Position numbers and translations under genes: made by a program. The notes beneath the pieces are model-generated. The model saw nothing but the letters and a program-made list of their open reading frames with translations, was not told where the DNA came from and did no database searches. From contig CM032231.1 of the NCBI GenBank assembly GCA_019009955.1, positions 111,124,001 through 111,188,000 of the forward strand: a stretch of DNA of 64,000 nucleotides. Reading direction: 5' to 3'. The stretch is from Riptortus pedestris. Its lineage: Eukaryota; Arthropoda; Insecta; Hemiptera; Alydidae. Positions 21,915 to 34,075 of this stretch are shown here, piece by piece. Position 1 is the stretch's first letter, and every line of letters starts with the position of its first letter.

Positions 21915-22142
21915 TTATTATTATTATTATTTGTTAACGTCCACTTTTTGTAACTATGGCTAATTGGAACGGGTTATCTACAGGTTACCATCCTTTTCTT
22001 TCCAGGGTGAGACTATGGATTTTTTAAATGAATTCCGTCAGTAAATAAATTTCTATTGCCCAGGCGGGAATCAACTCGCCACTCTAGGCTTACCGTGTGA
22101 GATTAAGGCAAACACTTTAACTCACATGGCTAACTTGAGCCT
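21890..22142 (-). mobile_element. tRNA-derived SINE
   Basis: Minus strand: head GGCTCAAGTTAGCCATGTGA with A-box-like TAGCCATGTGAG, B-box-like GAGTTGATTCCC, body with AGTGGACGTTAAC, then (TAA)n and a GCTCTGTAAGCCGAAACA tail. Related copies are at 29188, 35205, 39793 and 63702. The OrB flank keeps only its two edges (58390-58430), i.e. an internal deletion. Confidence 0.75.
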
Positions 22143-22819
22143 CATTTTTTAAATTAGTAGTAGATTAAGTTCAAAGAATAAGAAAGGCTTATTAGAAGTA
22201 GTTAAAAGAATTAAAAGTACATGCGACTTAGCTGATAAATATATAAAGCTAGAACTCAGAAGAACCCTTCCGGCGGTGTCCAGTGTGAGACTGAATGTGT
22301 GTGTTTCTATTTTTTAGTAGCGTGTGAACTGTCTTAGTGCATACTATGAATTCTTCAGAAGTGTCATTTTTGTTAAAATAATTGACCCGAATATTAATAA
22401 TTCGTTACTTAAGTACCCTATTAATAATTCGCATCCACGAATTACACAAATTCCTCACATTTATTGCCATGAATAGTATCGAATGACAATAAATGAACAT
22501 TAAATAATAAAAATCTTTAGTATCACATTGACACGGCACAGGTTTTGCCAAGTTGACCTCTCAGCACGGCTGTTTCGAAGACCAAGGTCCTTCATGGGGT
22601 TTTTGAGGCATATATTTGAATACTAATTTCAAATTCTTCTTTCACTAGCATACATGCTCAGATATCTCTCCAGAAGATTACAATCTCAAGATACCATTAT
22701 CTGCAGAGCAAGCATTTCTTGAGGGAAATCTAATCAAGGCGTGGTTTTTGAAAAATGTACACAAATATCCATCGACCCTACCTAGGAGATGACGAAAATT
22801 ATGTAAAACTAATGATAAA

Positions 22820-23137
22820 ATTCGTTAATGACTAAAATCGGACCAATGAGAGGGGGGTGTAGAGAGGGAAATTTCAAAATATCTCTGTTATTATACGTCG
22901 GATTGCAACATTATATAGAACCAATCATATTGCTAATTAAATGAGCTATAAATATTGTTATATACATTTATTCTCTATCATGAATATTAACCGAGATGTA
23001 TGCAATTTTAGCAGATTTCCCTTAAGGAAAATCAGCTATTGAGGTCGTACTCATGACGCAATTTTCGAAATTTTTCTTCAAATGTCCATTGATCCTACCT
23101 AGGAGATGACGAAAATGAGGTCCGTTCAAGAAACTAT

Positions 23138-23181
<44 letters not shown>

Positions 23182-23990
23182 GTCTATTATTGCTCTAGCG
23201 GTCGCATCTATTGGTTAATCGTTACCAATCTCGATATTTTGTAAAAAAAAGGATCAAGTTCGTTAACGGCTGGAATCGGAGAAGGAGAGGGGAGGTTTAG
23301 AGGGGGAGAATTTTGAGAATTCGAAATATCTCTGTTACTATACGTCAAATGGAAAAATGTATAAAATCAATCTTATTAAAAATTAAATGTACTATAAATA
23401 TTGTTCTATGCATTTATTCTCTATCTTGAATATTAACCGAGATATTTGCATTTTTATTAAGTGTAACGGACGAGCTATAGGTCGCGACTAAATCGTTCCA
23501 GCCGAAAGCTAGTTCGGCCGTTCTTTTACTAATGCTACATTTACAATACTTGGTTATATAATAAAACACACCATTTGAAGCTTAAATACCAAATATTGTT
23601 TTCAAGAAACATTTATTATACGAGATACGTACATGCAATTATGTTCTGGTGACCCCCCCCCCTTCTTAAGTTTTTGGACTACTAAAATTTCATTGATGAG
23701 ATAAAAATTATTCCGATTCATAGTAAATTATAGTACTAGATATAGTAAATAGTTTTCAATTAAATCAATACGTTATATTCAGATATATTATAGTAATTGT
23801 TTTTCTTTCAGGTGAAAGTTGGCAGAACTGTCTGTTTACATTTCAGATGCTTTCCTTCGGGAGGTTTCTTATTATCGTTTGTATTTCTTCACTTAATATT
23901 CATGGTGGTGTTGTGTTACCGGTATGTAGATTTATCTATCTAAACTTCACGTGGGAAACCTGCTTAGTTTACGCAGCCCCTGCGTGACGG
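22820..23990 (+). repeat. R-family element, near complete (right half fused to a second copy upstream)
   Basis: Left end AGCAGATTTCC at 23010 with its palindrome, TA array at 23140-23175, then GGTCGCATCTATTGG, GATCAAGTTCGTTAACGGCT and so on to GGGAAACCTGCT at 23953-23964 and the hairpin ACGCAGCCCCTGCGT. The two ends are inverted copies of about 12 bases. 22820-23005 is the interior of another copy into which this one appears inserted. No ORF. Confidence 0.6.
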
Positions 23991-24024
23991 ACTTTTCTGA
24001 TTCTGCCGCTGTCGGCAAACCCCC

Positions 24025-24660
24025 ACTCCTGCTCATGTCACATAAATAATACTCTGTTATATAATGGACTACTTTATTCCAAGCTTGAATACCAAATATT
24101 TTTTTCCTGAGACCTTTATTATTCGAGATACGTTCTGTTGATCCACAGTCTTTAGTTCTTGGATTACTAAACTGTGAGTGATTGAGGTAAAAGTTGTTCT
24201 CATTCATTATAAATAAATTCATTCATTATTATTATTATGATTCATAAATTACATTTATTATGATTAAATAATTCATTATAAATTACAGAACTAGATAATA
24301 TCTAGTACTTTAATTTATATATTAGTATTTTATAGAAAACTATTTACGTTTAGTATGTTATATTCAGATATATTTCAGTAATAGTTTTTTTTCTTTCCGG
24401 TGGAGATTATTTCTATCTGTTCAGCTCTGAGAGGTCGGTTGACCAGTTTCTTTAAAATTCAGATGCTTTTCGTTGGGAGGCTATTAAATTTGACTTAACC
24501 ATTTCTCATTATCACTTACATTTCTTCAATTAGTATTCGCGGTGGGATTGTGTTATCATTATGCAGATATATCTATTGTAAAACTGAAAGTGGGAAATCT
24601 GCTTAGTGTTCGCAGCCACAGCGTGATGGAAGTTTCTTGCATTAGATTCAATAAATATTG
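24025..24660 (+). repeat. R-family partial copy
   Basis: Matches 300-760 and 59440-59740 (GATCCACAGTCTTTAGTTCT, AGTTTTTTTTCTTTCCGGTG), ending near GGGAAATCTGCTTAGTGTTC at about 24600. Confidence 0.55.
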
Positions 24661-24778
24661 GTCGGGGCGGAAAGTCAATTCTTAAGAGGATCACCTGCTG
24701 CTTTAAAGCCATTATCAATTCATATCAGAATTACTGATACCTCCCAGTAGAAGGGCCAACTAAAGCCTTTTGATAATT

Positions 24779-24905
24779 TTAGCAGATTTTCCTTAAGGGA
24801 AATTAGCAATTGAGGTCGTACTCATGACGCAATTTTCGAAATTTTTCTTCATATGTCCATCAATCCTACCTAGTAGATGACGAAAATGAGGTCCGTTCAA
24901 AACTG
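24779..24905 (+). repeat. R-family left end
   Basis: AGCAGATTTTCCTTAAGGG onward to GAGGTCCGTTCAAAACTG. Confidence 0.6.
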
Positions 24906-24924
24906 AATGTGTATATATGCACAT

Positions 24925-25200
24925 GAAAAATTGACCTGAGATAGTCACATATTTGAGAAGTACGAAGTGGATCAAAGGTGCCGACATATGGTCTGGCCCA
25001 TCATTGGCAATCCCAGTCCAGATCTAGAAGAGTCCAGACAATTCCGCTTTAATGTTTGCCGACGAGGTATTAAAGGCCCCTGCCCAACCCGAGTTTAGTC
25101 TGCTTAGACCGATGCACTCGGTAGGGTTCAGCACGGTAGCAACTCTTATAGGCACGCTCTTCGCTCTAACGGTCTGATGATGGGAATTTAGTTTCCGAAA
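24925..25200 (+). mobile_element. Gypsy-A-type LTR fragment
   Basis: CATGAAAAATTGACCTGAG, AGTCACATATTTGAGAAGTA and GGTATTAAAGG mirror the first 200 bases of the Gypsy-A LTRs at 43397 and 49145, including the TATA-like box. Both ends are missing. Confidence 0.6.
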
Positions 25201-25262
25201 GCGCTAAGCGTTCTTAAGAAATAAATTATGAGGAGCAACAAAAAAGTGTTTCTGGTTAACAT

Positions 25263-25264
<2 letters not shown>

Positions 25265-25318
<54 letters not shown>
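25265..25318. repeat. TA microsatellite
   Basis: About 27 TA units followed by an inverted R left-end remnant to about 25400. Confidence 0.95.
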
Positions 25319-25319
<1 letters not shown>

Positions 25320-25399
25320 TGTTTTGAATGGACCTCATTTCGAAGGTATAATCGATTGGCATTTGAAGTAATGTCCATGAATAAGACCTCAACATACGC

Positions 25400-26895
25400 G
25401 ATATTCTGACATTTATACGTGATATTTTATGGAGCAAGTAGAGACAAATAGCCCTTGCCTTATTATGAGACAATTTGCTAGTTGCCAAATATTTTACTAT
25501 TCCTTAGCATTCCGCACTGCCTGTCAGGACGCTGTTTGGACTCGTTGCATTTAGCTTCATACTTACACCAGCCATCGTGTCTAGAATATGTGTTTCACCG
25601 TCAACGAAAATGCACATATCTCCGACATTAGTTACTCCCTGATACTCTAATTCTTTGAGTCTATTCGAGTGATATCCTCCAGGTCGAACCAAGAGAATGA
25701 TCTATTGGGTGAATTTAGACTTGCAAGGGTTGAAGTCGACCAGGAATAACGATTTGATAGGCAAGATTTTCATCAATTGCAAGTTTTCCTTGGATTCAAT
25801 TCAAATAGGTCTATATATCTTGGAGGGGCCTATAGATCAGAGGTGGAGCATCCGACTAGATCAGTCAAGAAACATCAATCACGATCACTATTTGAATGGG
25901 TGTCCTAGGAGTTAGTACACCAGTTCGCTACCGCGCGCTGGGGTCTTGGCTGGAATGGGAGTCTAGCGAGTAAATTAATCTGGCAGTCTGACGAAGGACA
26001 TTGACTTTTCCAGATCCTGTCCACTAGAAATAAGCCCCCCCCCCAAGCCCTTCAGTCTACTCGAGACAATTCAATGCAGAAGTTGATCACTCGCTACATA
26101 AAACTCTGATCGTGAATCCTGGTCGGGTGGGGGCTAAGAATGTTAAGGGTCTATCATGACAACAGAAGAAAAGAGGGCTCTATCAATTAATTGTTTTTTC
26201 CTACATCTACCAATCACTTTTCTTACTTCTTTCGTTTGTGTGGAAAGGGGGTTTTAGTTAATTTTAGAACATCATCTCCAATTCTGGAAGAAATCAAGAA
26301 ATTTGGAATCTGGATTCTGAATAAAAGTTGATTAAGTGTAAAAATAAGAATGAGTTAATGGGAATAGTTAAAAAGATTTAAAAGTACATGCAACTTAGCT
26401 GATAAACCTGGGAATAAAGTGAGAGTTTATACGAACCTCTGGACGGCGTACAGACTAAGATTGAATTGACATGTTATATTTGTTGAGTAGAGTGTGGTCT
26501 ATCTCTATGGTGACGCACCAGTAAATAATAAATAAATAAAACGAAATGTCTTAGAGCTTATATTTTATATATTATTCAGAAGTCTCATTTTTTTATAAAA
26601 ATGCATTGACCTTTAAACATCAATCTCATCTATTAATAATTTGCGTCTGCTAAAAGTGCATATTTCTCACATTTATTCCTAGGAGAACAATCAGAGAAAA
26701 ATATAATTGAAAAATAAATTAGTCCTACATTCATAAATATAAGCAATTATTTTTAGAAAATATTAGTTTTGGATTATAACTAAAATAACGAATACATTTT
26801 GTCTTCGAGAGTTGTAGTATAACTGTCAATGGGAATCCATTAACTCTGGCAACAATTTTTAAATAATTTTGTTTGATGAAAATATTGTAAAATAC
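25400..26895. other. Unassigned flank, no gene supported
   Basis: Contains short open frames without recognisable motifs. 26100-26720 is matched at 59770-60370 in unit 2 and is distantly related to 22185-22530 within unit 1, implying an older internal duplication. A C homopolymer lies at about 26036. Confidence 0.5.
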
Positions 26896-27330
26896 ACTCG
26901 GCAGGAAAAAAACCCGGTCACTTCATATTTTTTATTTAAAAAGCAGATTACCAGTACTGTGTTTGTTTTTGCGGGCAACCCGGTTTAGTCCAAGCAAATA
27001 CGATCTGTGCCCACTGAACCAATCCCTTCAGGACAAGAGATGAGGCTCTCATTTGTCTGGAGACTGCTTTGTATGACTCTACTCTCCTAAACTGCAAAGT
27101 AGGTTTTTGCACCTTTGAGAGGTTTTTTTTTACCAAATGGCTCTTTCGGCAGTGGATGTAGCCCAAGCTGATACCATGGCAAAGGAAGGACAGAGTGTCC
27201 ACTACTTCGCCCTAGCGCTTGCAGTGGCAATCTACTATCGATGACGCACTCCGGTGTTTGGAAGAGACTGGGAGCTATGAGCCGAGGGCAGGTAGAGTAG
27301 AGGCCGTTCGAGGGCCACGAACGTTTTTGG
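26895..27330 (+). pseudogene. Tc1-like transposon fragment (N-terminal transposase)
   Basis: ALSAVDVAQA and EGQSVHYFALAL codons, then shifted pieces of RDWEL and EGR, match the opening of the better copy at 60513-60720. Stops and indels throughout; the rest of the transposase is missing. Confidence 0.6.
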
Positions 27331-27599
27331 TTCTCCTATATCTACTATTTACGAAGATTTGAAGGACTTTTCCTTACTTCGGCAGTAATACCGATCTTCT
27401 TGGTCAGACAAATGTTTCTCATATTCTAGTTATTATTAACATATTTTGAGCCCTAGGTTCAGTGCTGCTTGTTTTGTTGGTTAGACATAGCTGCGATGTT
27501 TACAACCGTGGAACAACATTCAAAGTCTATAGCATATACTGAGTGAGCCTTTTGTATATGGCACCCCCGGCCTTTTCGTTATTTCCTTCTCACTTGAGG

Positions 27600-27795
27600 C
27601 TTTCTACTCAGTCCTTCGCTTCCAATTTCTTATCCCAAAGAGTTTTGATGAGGGTTGAGGTCTGAGGACAGCATGAGAGGTCAGATCCTGTCTGTGGAGT
27701 ATTCGGCCAGCGATTCCCAGTTGGCATGCCCATTCATAAATACTGAAATAAAATACGTGCTTTTCCGGCTCTAATGAATCTTCTGTTGCTGACAA
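27600..27795 (-). pseudogene. Probable Tc1/mariner transposase C-terminal remnant
   Basis: The minus strand reads across frames as NWESLAEYSTD, then SSDLNPHQNSLG, resembling W..SPDLNPIE.LW of Tc1 transposases. Short and frameshifted; low confidence. Confidence 0.35.
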
Positions 27796-27899
27796 GTGTG
27801 TTCAACTTAGAGTATCTTTATACTCTTTCAATAGACGACTCTTGAATGTTCGTTTCTGGAAAATTACTGCAAATGCCCATTGATGACGAAAATGAAATT

Positions 27900-29187
27900 G
27901 TCAGGTATATAAAGTATGGTTACAATTAAGAAAGGTGAATAACCCAACTCAAGGGTACCCACCTTCTGAATAACCTAATTTTTGCAAGGCGTAACCTATA
28001 GATTGTGATGGCATATATATTCCTGCTACCGCTCTAGGGGTAGTAATTTTTCTTTGATCTTAAGTAAACTCGATATTTAAAAGTTCCTGGTTCCAGCAAA
28101 TGTTTTCGCTACCTGTACAATTAGCGAAGATATTTAACTTATTTATTTTTTACCCCAGGATAAAACCTCACTTCTACTCATTACTCATTAGCCAGTCACA
28201 CGCCTTATTATAGATTTAAATTCGTTTTTTTTATTGACTTAGGACAAGGAAAAGGGGGAGGGGTGAGCGAGATTATAGAATAAAAAATTCAAAATATCTG
28301 ATAGCAATATACCAAATATAATGAGTCAGATCGAAAAACGTTATATTACTCAATCTCGATAAAGATTTAATGCTCTACAATTCTGCCCGGATATATTTTA
28401 GTAACTAAAATATTAAACGAGGTGTTTGTATATTTTTTTTCCCCGCCTTCTTTCAGTATATGACTTATTCTATTTATCTCGTATTAATAATAAACTAATA
28501 TATCACGAACCGTCTTATTCCAAGGTCAAATACGACAAATTTGCATTGGACGTTTAAAATGTGAGCTACATGTATAACTTCGATGCGGAATAATACAAAA
28601 GCTGAGAGGTAGCTGTTATTATATCCCCATAAAAAAAAGAGCAAAACCTCCCGTGGAGACAATCAATATTCTTGTGTCTGAGACCTTTCTGCAATTGGGC
28701 AGGAAACCTCCAACACAACTGATCGTGGTTATAAATCTGTCTCCATATAATAAGTTATAATATGCAAGGTTGCTGAAATTAAAATACATAATGTACATTG
28801 CTGTTTTTGCATACGTAAACATATACATCAATGTATATATTGAGAAATCAACATTATTGTGAAACGGAGAATAGCTTAAATGCTTATAGAAGGGGTTAGT
28901 GTTCTACTTAATTTTGACTAAGGGGATTTGGACTGTATATTCGTGGTGAAGTTTGTGATGAATTGGATGGTTACAGGTGAAAAAGATATAATCTAACTTG
29001 AACATTCGATGTGTTGAGAGCAGCCGGCATACTGAAGAGTTGTTGGTACTCTTCGATTCCGCATCATTTGTACTCTGTGAGCATGTACGTGTATGAGTGT
29101 AAAGAGAATGGAATAAATGAAAAGGAATGGGTAAGATATCCCTAACTAATGACTGACAGATAAACAAGAAAACGGCTAAAGAAATAA
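27900..29187. other. Unassigned, with an old R-family copy
   Basis: 28040-28480 resembles the R interior (GCTACCGCTCTAGGGGTAG, AAACTCGATATTTAAAAGTT) at high divergence. No gene recognised in the rest. Confidence 0.4.
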
Positions 29188-29405
29188 AATATTTATTAAC
29201 GTTCACTTTTATCAACTAAGGCTAATTTGGACGGGTTCACTACAGGTTAACACCTTTTACTAGCGGGGGTAGAAGTAAGGAATTCACTTAATGAATTCCG
29301 TCACTAAATAAATTCTTATTGCCCAGGCGGGAATAGAACTCGCCACTTTTGGTTGACCATGAGAGATTAAGGACAACGCTTTAACCCACATGGCTAACCT
29401 GAGAC
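29188..29405 (-). mobile_element. tRNA-derived SINE
   Basis: Minus strand: TTAGCCATGTGGGTTAAAGC (A box) and GAGTTCTATTCCCGCC (B box), body, AGTGAACGTTAATAAA tail. Confidence 0.75.
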
Positions 29406-29459
29406 CCTTTAAATAAATAGGGAAAAGAAAAGGAATCACTGGCACTCGACTAGAGGCTA

Positions 29460-29852
29460 AAAAAAGTCCGTCACGCCGGGGCTGCGTAAACTAAGCAGAT
29501 TTCCCACGTAACGTTATACATTAGAGAAATCTCCATAAGTGCCGAACAGTTACGGAAACGGCCCAACTAGCTTTCGCGTAATAAAAATGCAAATATCTCG
29601 GTTAATATTCAAGATAGAGAATAAATGTATATTACAATAATTATAGTAAATTTATTTTGCAATAAGATAGGTACTATAGCAACTTTTGATCCGACGTACA
29701 GTACCGGAGATATTGTGAACTTTCGAAATTCCCCCCTCTCTTACTGATCCGATTTCAGCCGTTAACGAACTTGATCTTTCCTTTTATATAAAACCATTAC
29801 ATACTGAGTTTCGTGACGATTAAATAAAAATTGCAACCTCGAGCGGTAAAAG

Positions 29853-29902
<50 letters not shown>

Positions 29903-29999
29903 TTTTGAAAGGACCTCATTTTCGTCATCTCCTAGGTAGGATCGATGGGCGTCCTGAGTACGACCTCAATAGCTGATTTTCCTTTGGGGAAATCTTTTA
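29460..29999 (-). repeat. R-family element, complete, inverted
   Basis: Begins (inverted) with GTCCGTCACGCCGGGGCTGC and AGCAGATTTCCC at about 29494, interior, TA array 29857-29899, then GGACCTCATTTTCGTCATCT and the palindromic left end TTTTCCTTTGGGGAAATC. About 540 bases; both inverted ends legible. Confidence 0.65.
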
Positions 30000-30744
30000 A
30001 AATTAGGAAAATAAGAAAAGAATAAAGAACTAAAAGCTAATTGTTCTTATTTGACAGATTCGAGAAGCTCTTCCTTGGACAGAACAATTACCTTCATCGA
30101 GCCTCTTCCAGAGAAAATTGGAAACATATCCGGGAAAAGCTGTTAATGAAATGAAGAAACGTGGAGACGGAAAACAACGATCTAGGGCATTTCCAGGTTT
30201 GGGGATTTGAACCACATGCCAAGAAGGCAAGTCTATGGACAGGGAAAGAAATAAGACTGTGCCTCTTAATTTTGAAGAGGAATATAACCTGTGTGTTGGC
30301 TCTATAGGCCAGAGGACTTCCTCAGCCGACACCGATTGATCTTGGGGTGAGAGTTCAGCGGCCTAGACGCTCTAAAACTAATCTCAATCTGTTGAAGCGT
30401 TGACGAGCGACTGAAAAATCGCCTGTCGTTGGGTGGTAGGCATTGCTCCACCCGGGCCTCTTCGCCTTCTGCAGCTTCAGTTGCTCTTCTGCATCACCAT
30501 CGAAGACGTGAGAACCCTCACTTCGGCACTGGTCCGGATTCGATTTAATACATGCATATTGCCTAAAAATAGCAAAGGAGAAAGTAATAGTGCTAGCGAG
30601 GTCTTTATTGCATGTAGGTTCCTTTGATGGAAGATAAATGAAGCATACTGTTACTCAGAACTAAGGCAGTCATTGCTGTCTGTGTTGTCCTTAGCTATAA
30701 AGCTGTAGAATGTGTAATCTCTAACAAATATATATGTTATACGA
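30000..30744. other. Unassigned sequence
   Basis: GC content rises at 30050-30600 and short frames exist on both strands, but none shows a domain or splice pattern I recognise. Absent from the matching part of unit 2. Confidence 0.4.
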
Positions 30745-31505
30745 GGTACATGCTATTATGTTCTGGTGACCCCGCGCTCTTGTTTTACGTTCTTGGACTA
30801 CTAAAATTCTATCGATTCAGAAAAATAGAATTCTGATTCAATATAAATTTCAGTACTAGATATAGTGTATAGATTTCAATAAAATTAATATGTTAATATA
30901 TTCTGATATATTTCCGTAATTGTTTTTCTTCCCGGTGAGAGGTTGGCAGACTTGTTTGTTTACATTTCAGACACTTACAAAAATAAAAATTGACTGAAAG
31001 ATTTCTTATTATCATTTGTGTTTTTCACTTGATATTGACGGTGCTATTGTGTTACCATTATGTAGATACTTCACGAGAGAAATCTGCGTAGTTTCCTCAA
31101 CCCCTGCGTGACGGCCTTTCTGAAAATAACGCTCTAATATAAAGGATCAAGGTGGATTTTTGTGGGTTAGAGCATTTGTAAGATTAGTCGACAACGGACG
31201 GTGCCAGTCCGTCACGCAGGGGCAGCATAACTAAGCAGATTTAGCTCGTGAAGCTTAACAATAAATAAATTTACATACTGCTAACACAACACCACCCTGA
31301 ATATTAAGTGAATAAATACAAATGGTAATAAGAAATCTTTCAGACACTTCCCGTCAGGATTTTGTTAAAATTGGTTGAATCATTTCTTACTACCGTTTTA
31401 TTTATTCTCTTGGTTGTTATGTTACCAGTTTGTAGATTTATCTATTGTTAAGCTTCACTAGGGAAATCTGCTTAGTTTGCGCACCCCCTGTGTGACGAAC
31501 TTTAT
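30745..31505. repeat. Three R-family right ends in mixed orientation
   Basis: 30745-31125 (+), 31200-31345 (-) and 31380-31505 (+), each with GGGAAATCTGCTTAGTTT or its inverse next to a CGCAGGGGC-type hairpin. Looks like repeated insertion of the family into itself. Confidence 0.55.
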
Positions 31506-33539
31506 TACTTCAAAGTAGATCTGACCTACTAATAGAGTAGGGGTCAAATTCCAAAGACCAAATTGTTATTGGCTGAACCTCAGCGAATGAACTCATGCAT
31601 TCCTTGATCTCTGACCCTTCCTCCTACCTGTCCAGTAATTCCTGACTGGATTTCAAGAACGGGGTCAGTACAGCTCAAGCTCTGAACCTGCATACATCGC
31701 TAAGTCATGAACTGCTTTTTCTCCTTTGATTCTCTGCACCTCGGACTACCCTGCCCTCTATTGTCTCTATCTCTCGCCGAGGATGTCCAGGGGACGTATG
31801 AGATTCCCACGTTCCAAAAAACAGTTGGACTAGCCAATATCATTAGCCACTCGCGATCTCAGAAAAAAAAAATCGTTGGCATTCCATCTTTATGTCATCA
31901 GTGTAACGATACGTCCTGCCGAAATTGTAGCAGCTATTCTACATCTAGAATTGAACATTTTATTAATTTTTAAGAGACCTCTATTCTACCTCTTGAGTAT
32001 TTTTTTTATTTTCTCTTGGGTGTCTTGAATCGAAGTGATATAAGAAAACTTTGCCGTGAATGGCAGGAACTAAGATCGAAATACAAATTTTTACGACAGA
32101 ATTATAGAGGAAAACTTACATTAATTTAATCAGTTCAATATACAACAAAAGTGTAGTAGCTGTTTAGAAACTATAGTTTAGTTTTATATATATAAGATCA
32201 TTTTCGCCTTAAAATCCTTCCCTCGCCCAGTCTGATTTCGTCTTTTAATGAATTTGATCTTCAGTTTTACATTAAGAGCTTATATATCGAGTTTGGTAAC
32301 GAATAACGAAATATTTAACCCTGTTACAATTACCCGCCTCCCCCCCCCCTCGGCAAAAGACGGTAAGTCCGAGATGCCGGGCAGTCCGAGATGCAGTGAG
32401 TTAAAGAAAATAGGGCAGTACCTGACTAAGCGATGCGTGCAGGTCCTAGAGCTGGAAAGATACTGACTCCTGCCCTGAAAACCTTCCCAGCAGGTCGCAG
32501 GGAAGGCTCAGAGGAGGGTCTGATTGGCTGAGACATTCTACCACAAGTATGTAACATTGACTTGTTTATTTTAAAAATTCTGGATTTTTTCAGGACACAA
32601 AGGATTCGGTTGACCATCTGTCAGATTATTTTTACAATTAAATTTAATTTTAATCTCTTGTAATCTTATAGCTGGTGATTGATCTAAATTGAACAGCCTA
32701 TTGTAGCAGTCAAGGTAGCCTAAGGTGGGATGTGTTTAATATTTTATAGATCCAATTAAGTGTTGACTTCAAACCTTTGGCGCATGAAAGTTAGAATCAG
32801 TTAGTAACCTCCCCCAGACTTACTTCGAGTCCTATTAAAATATGCCTCTTTAAACTTGCAACATCATAGCATCATGGACTCATACTACAACTTGGAGTCA
32901 TATTTAATAACTGAATGTTCCAAAAAATAGTATATTAAACGAAATGATTAACGTTCACTTTGTGTTACTAACAAGGGGAGGGCACGGCCTTCCTCCCCAC
33001 CGATTTGAAGGAAAACGTTTTAATGAGTAGTACTTAATGAAAAACCCTGTCATACTATGCCTACAACGTTATTGTGCTGCTGGACTCAGCGCATTCTGGC
33101 CTGGGGAGAGGTAAATCATCATTTAGGCATAAATTAAATTTTATTTAGTTAACATCTTACAAGTGCTGTTGTGGGGACATTTGAAATAAGTCAACTACTA
33201 ACTTCCTGTTTTACCCATTGATCTGTATGCACTCTCTCTACTAACATAAGTACATGCGATATCTTCTTAATTTCAGTTTTTCAATTTTTGGGGGTAAATA
33301 AATCCTTATACTGTAACTTAATTTCATATTACCAAAATAGCTATCCTAAACATCAAATTAACAATACAGCAAAAACTCTGATAAACCAAGGTAAAAGTAT
33401 TACATATAATAAGTCCCTATAAGACATAAAAACACAAATATATACTTTTACAAATATATTATTTTACTGGGCATTGTGTTTCCTTTAAAGATTATTAAGG
33501 GGGTATGGAACTTACAGAACAAAATCTGGACATATGATG
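31506..33539. other. Unassigned; partly single-copy to unit 1
   Basis: 31550-31700 and 33060-33540 have counterparts at 61270-61430 and 61440-61900. 31700-33060 does not. A frame at 31707-31973 has a Cys-rich tail (CHQCNDTSCRNCSS) but no known domain. Confidence 0.4.
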
Positions 33540-34075
33540 CCTACTGAACAGCCAATTCTGTGAATACTAACATTCTTACAAATAATAAACGAAACAATAA
33601 GGTTGATTGTAAACAAAAAAGAATTAGTGTTTTTATTAAATTTATAAATACTATTGACACCGTAAAGAGTGTTAGTACTATTGAAAAAACCATAGCTACT
33701 GAATCTTATGTGAAATATATGTCAAAATTAACAAACCTTATAACAAGATCTTTCAAAAAATATGATTTTGAAATTATAACAGGACTTTATAATAATAATA
33801 AGATATCAAGTACTTTGCCTAACACAAAAGTAAGATAAAGATTTATAACTAAAAAGGAGTGGTATATCAAGTTAATTGTAATGATTGTGATAAAATTTAT
33901 ATTGGAATGACTACAATTAAAAAATATATATAGACCAACATAAAAAGACGCAGAAAACATTTTTTACACAGCATCAGCACAACAATGAATACAAGAAGTG
34001 CAGAAATCTACTTTTGATAAAAAAACAAATATTATTGAAAGATAATAAAACAAACTCTAAGAAGATAGTAGTATC
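33540..34075 (+). pseudogene. Penelope-like element C terminus with GIY-YIG endonuclease
   Basis: An open part (NKRNNKVDCKQKR... KYMSKLTNLITRSFKKYDFE) is followed after a break by GVVYQVNCNDCDKIYIGMTT, the GIY-YIG core with the CxxC insert typical of Penelope-like retroelements, and later a HKKTQKTFFTQHQHNNE-type tail. Stops at 33836 and after IKKYI break it. Duplicated at 61900-62560. Confidence 0.75.

Noticed and set aside
25504..25692. 62-codon minus-strand frame with a smooth composition
   Set aside because: No motif, no splice signals conserved in unit 2, no recognisable family; may be chance or unknown transposon sequence.
25840..25960. Possible tRNA gene because of short GC-rich pairing stretches
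   Set aside because: No A/B box spacing or cloverleaf could be drawn.
28619..28831. Hydrophobic minus-strand frame that might have been a receptor exon
   Set aside because: Lacks any conserved 7tm_6 motif and acceptor/donor pair, and has no counterpart in unit 2.
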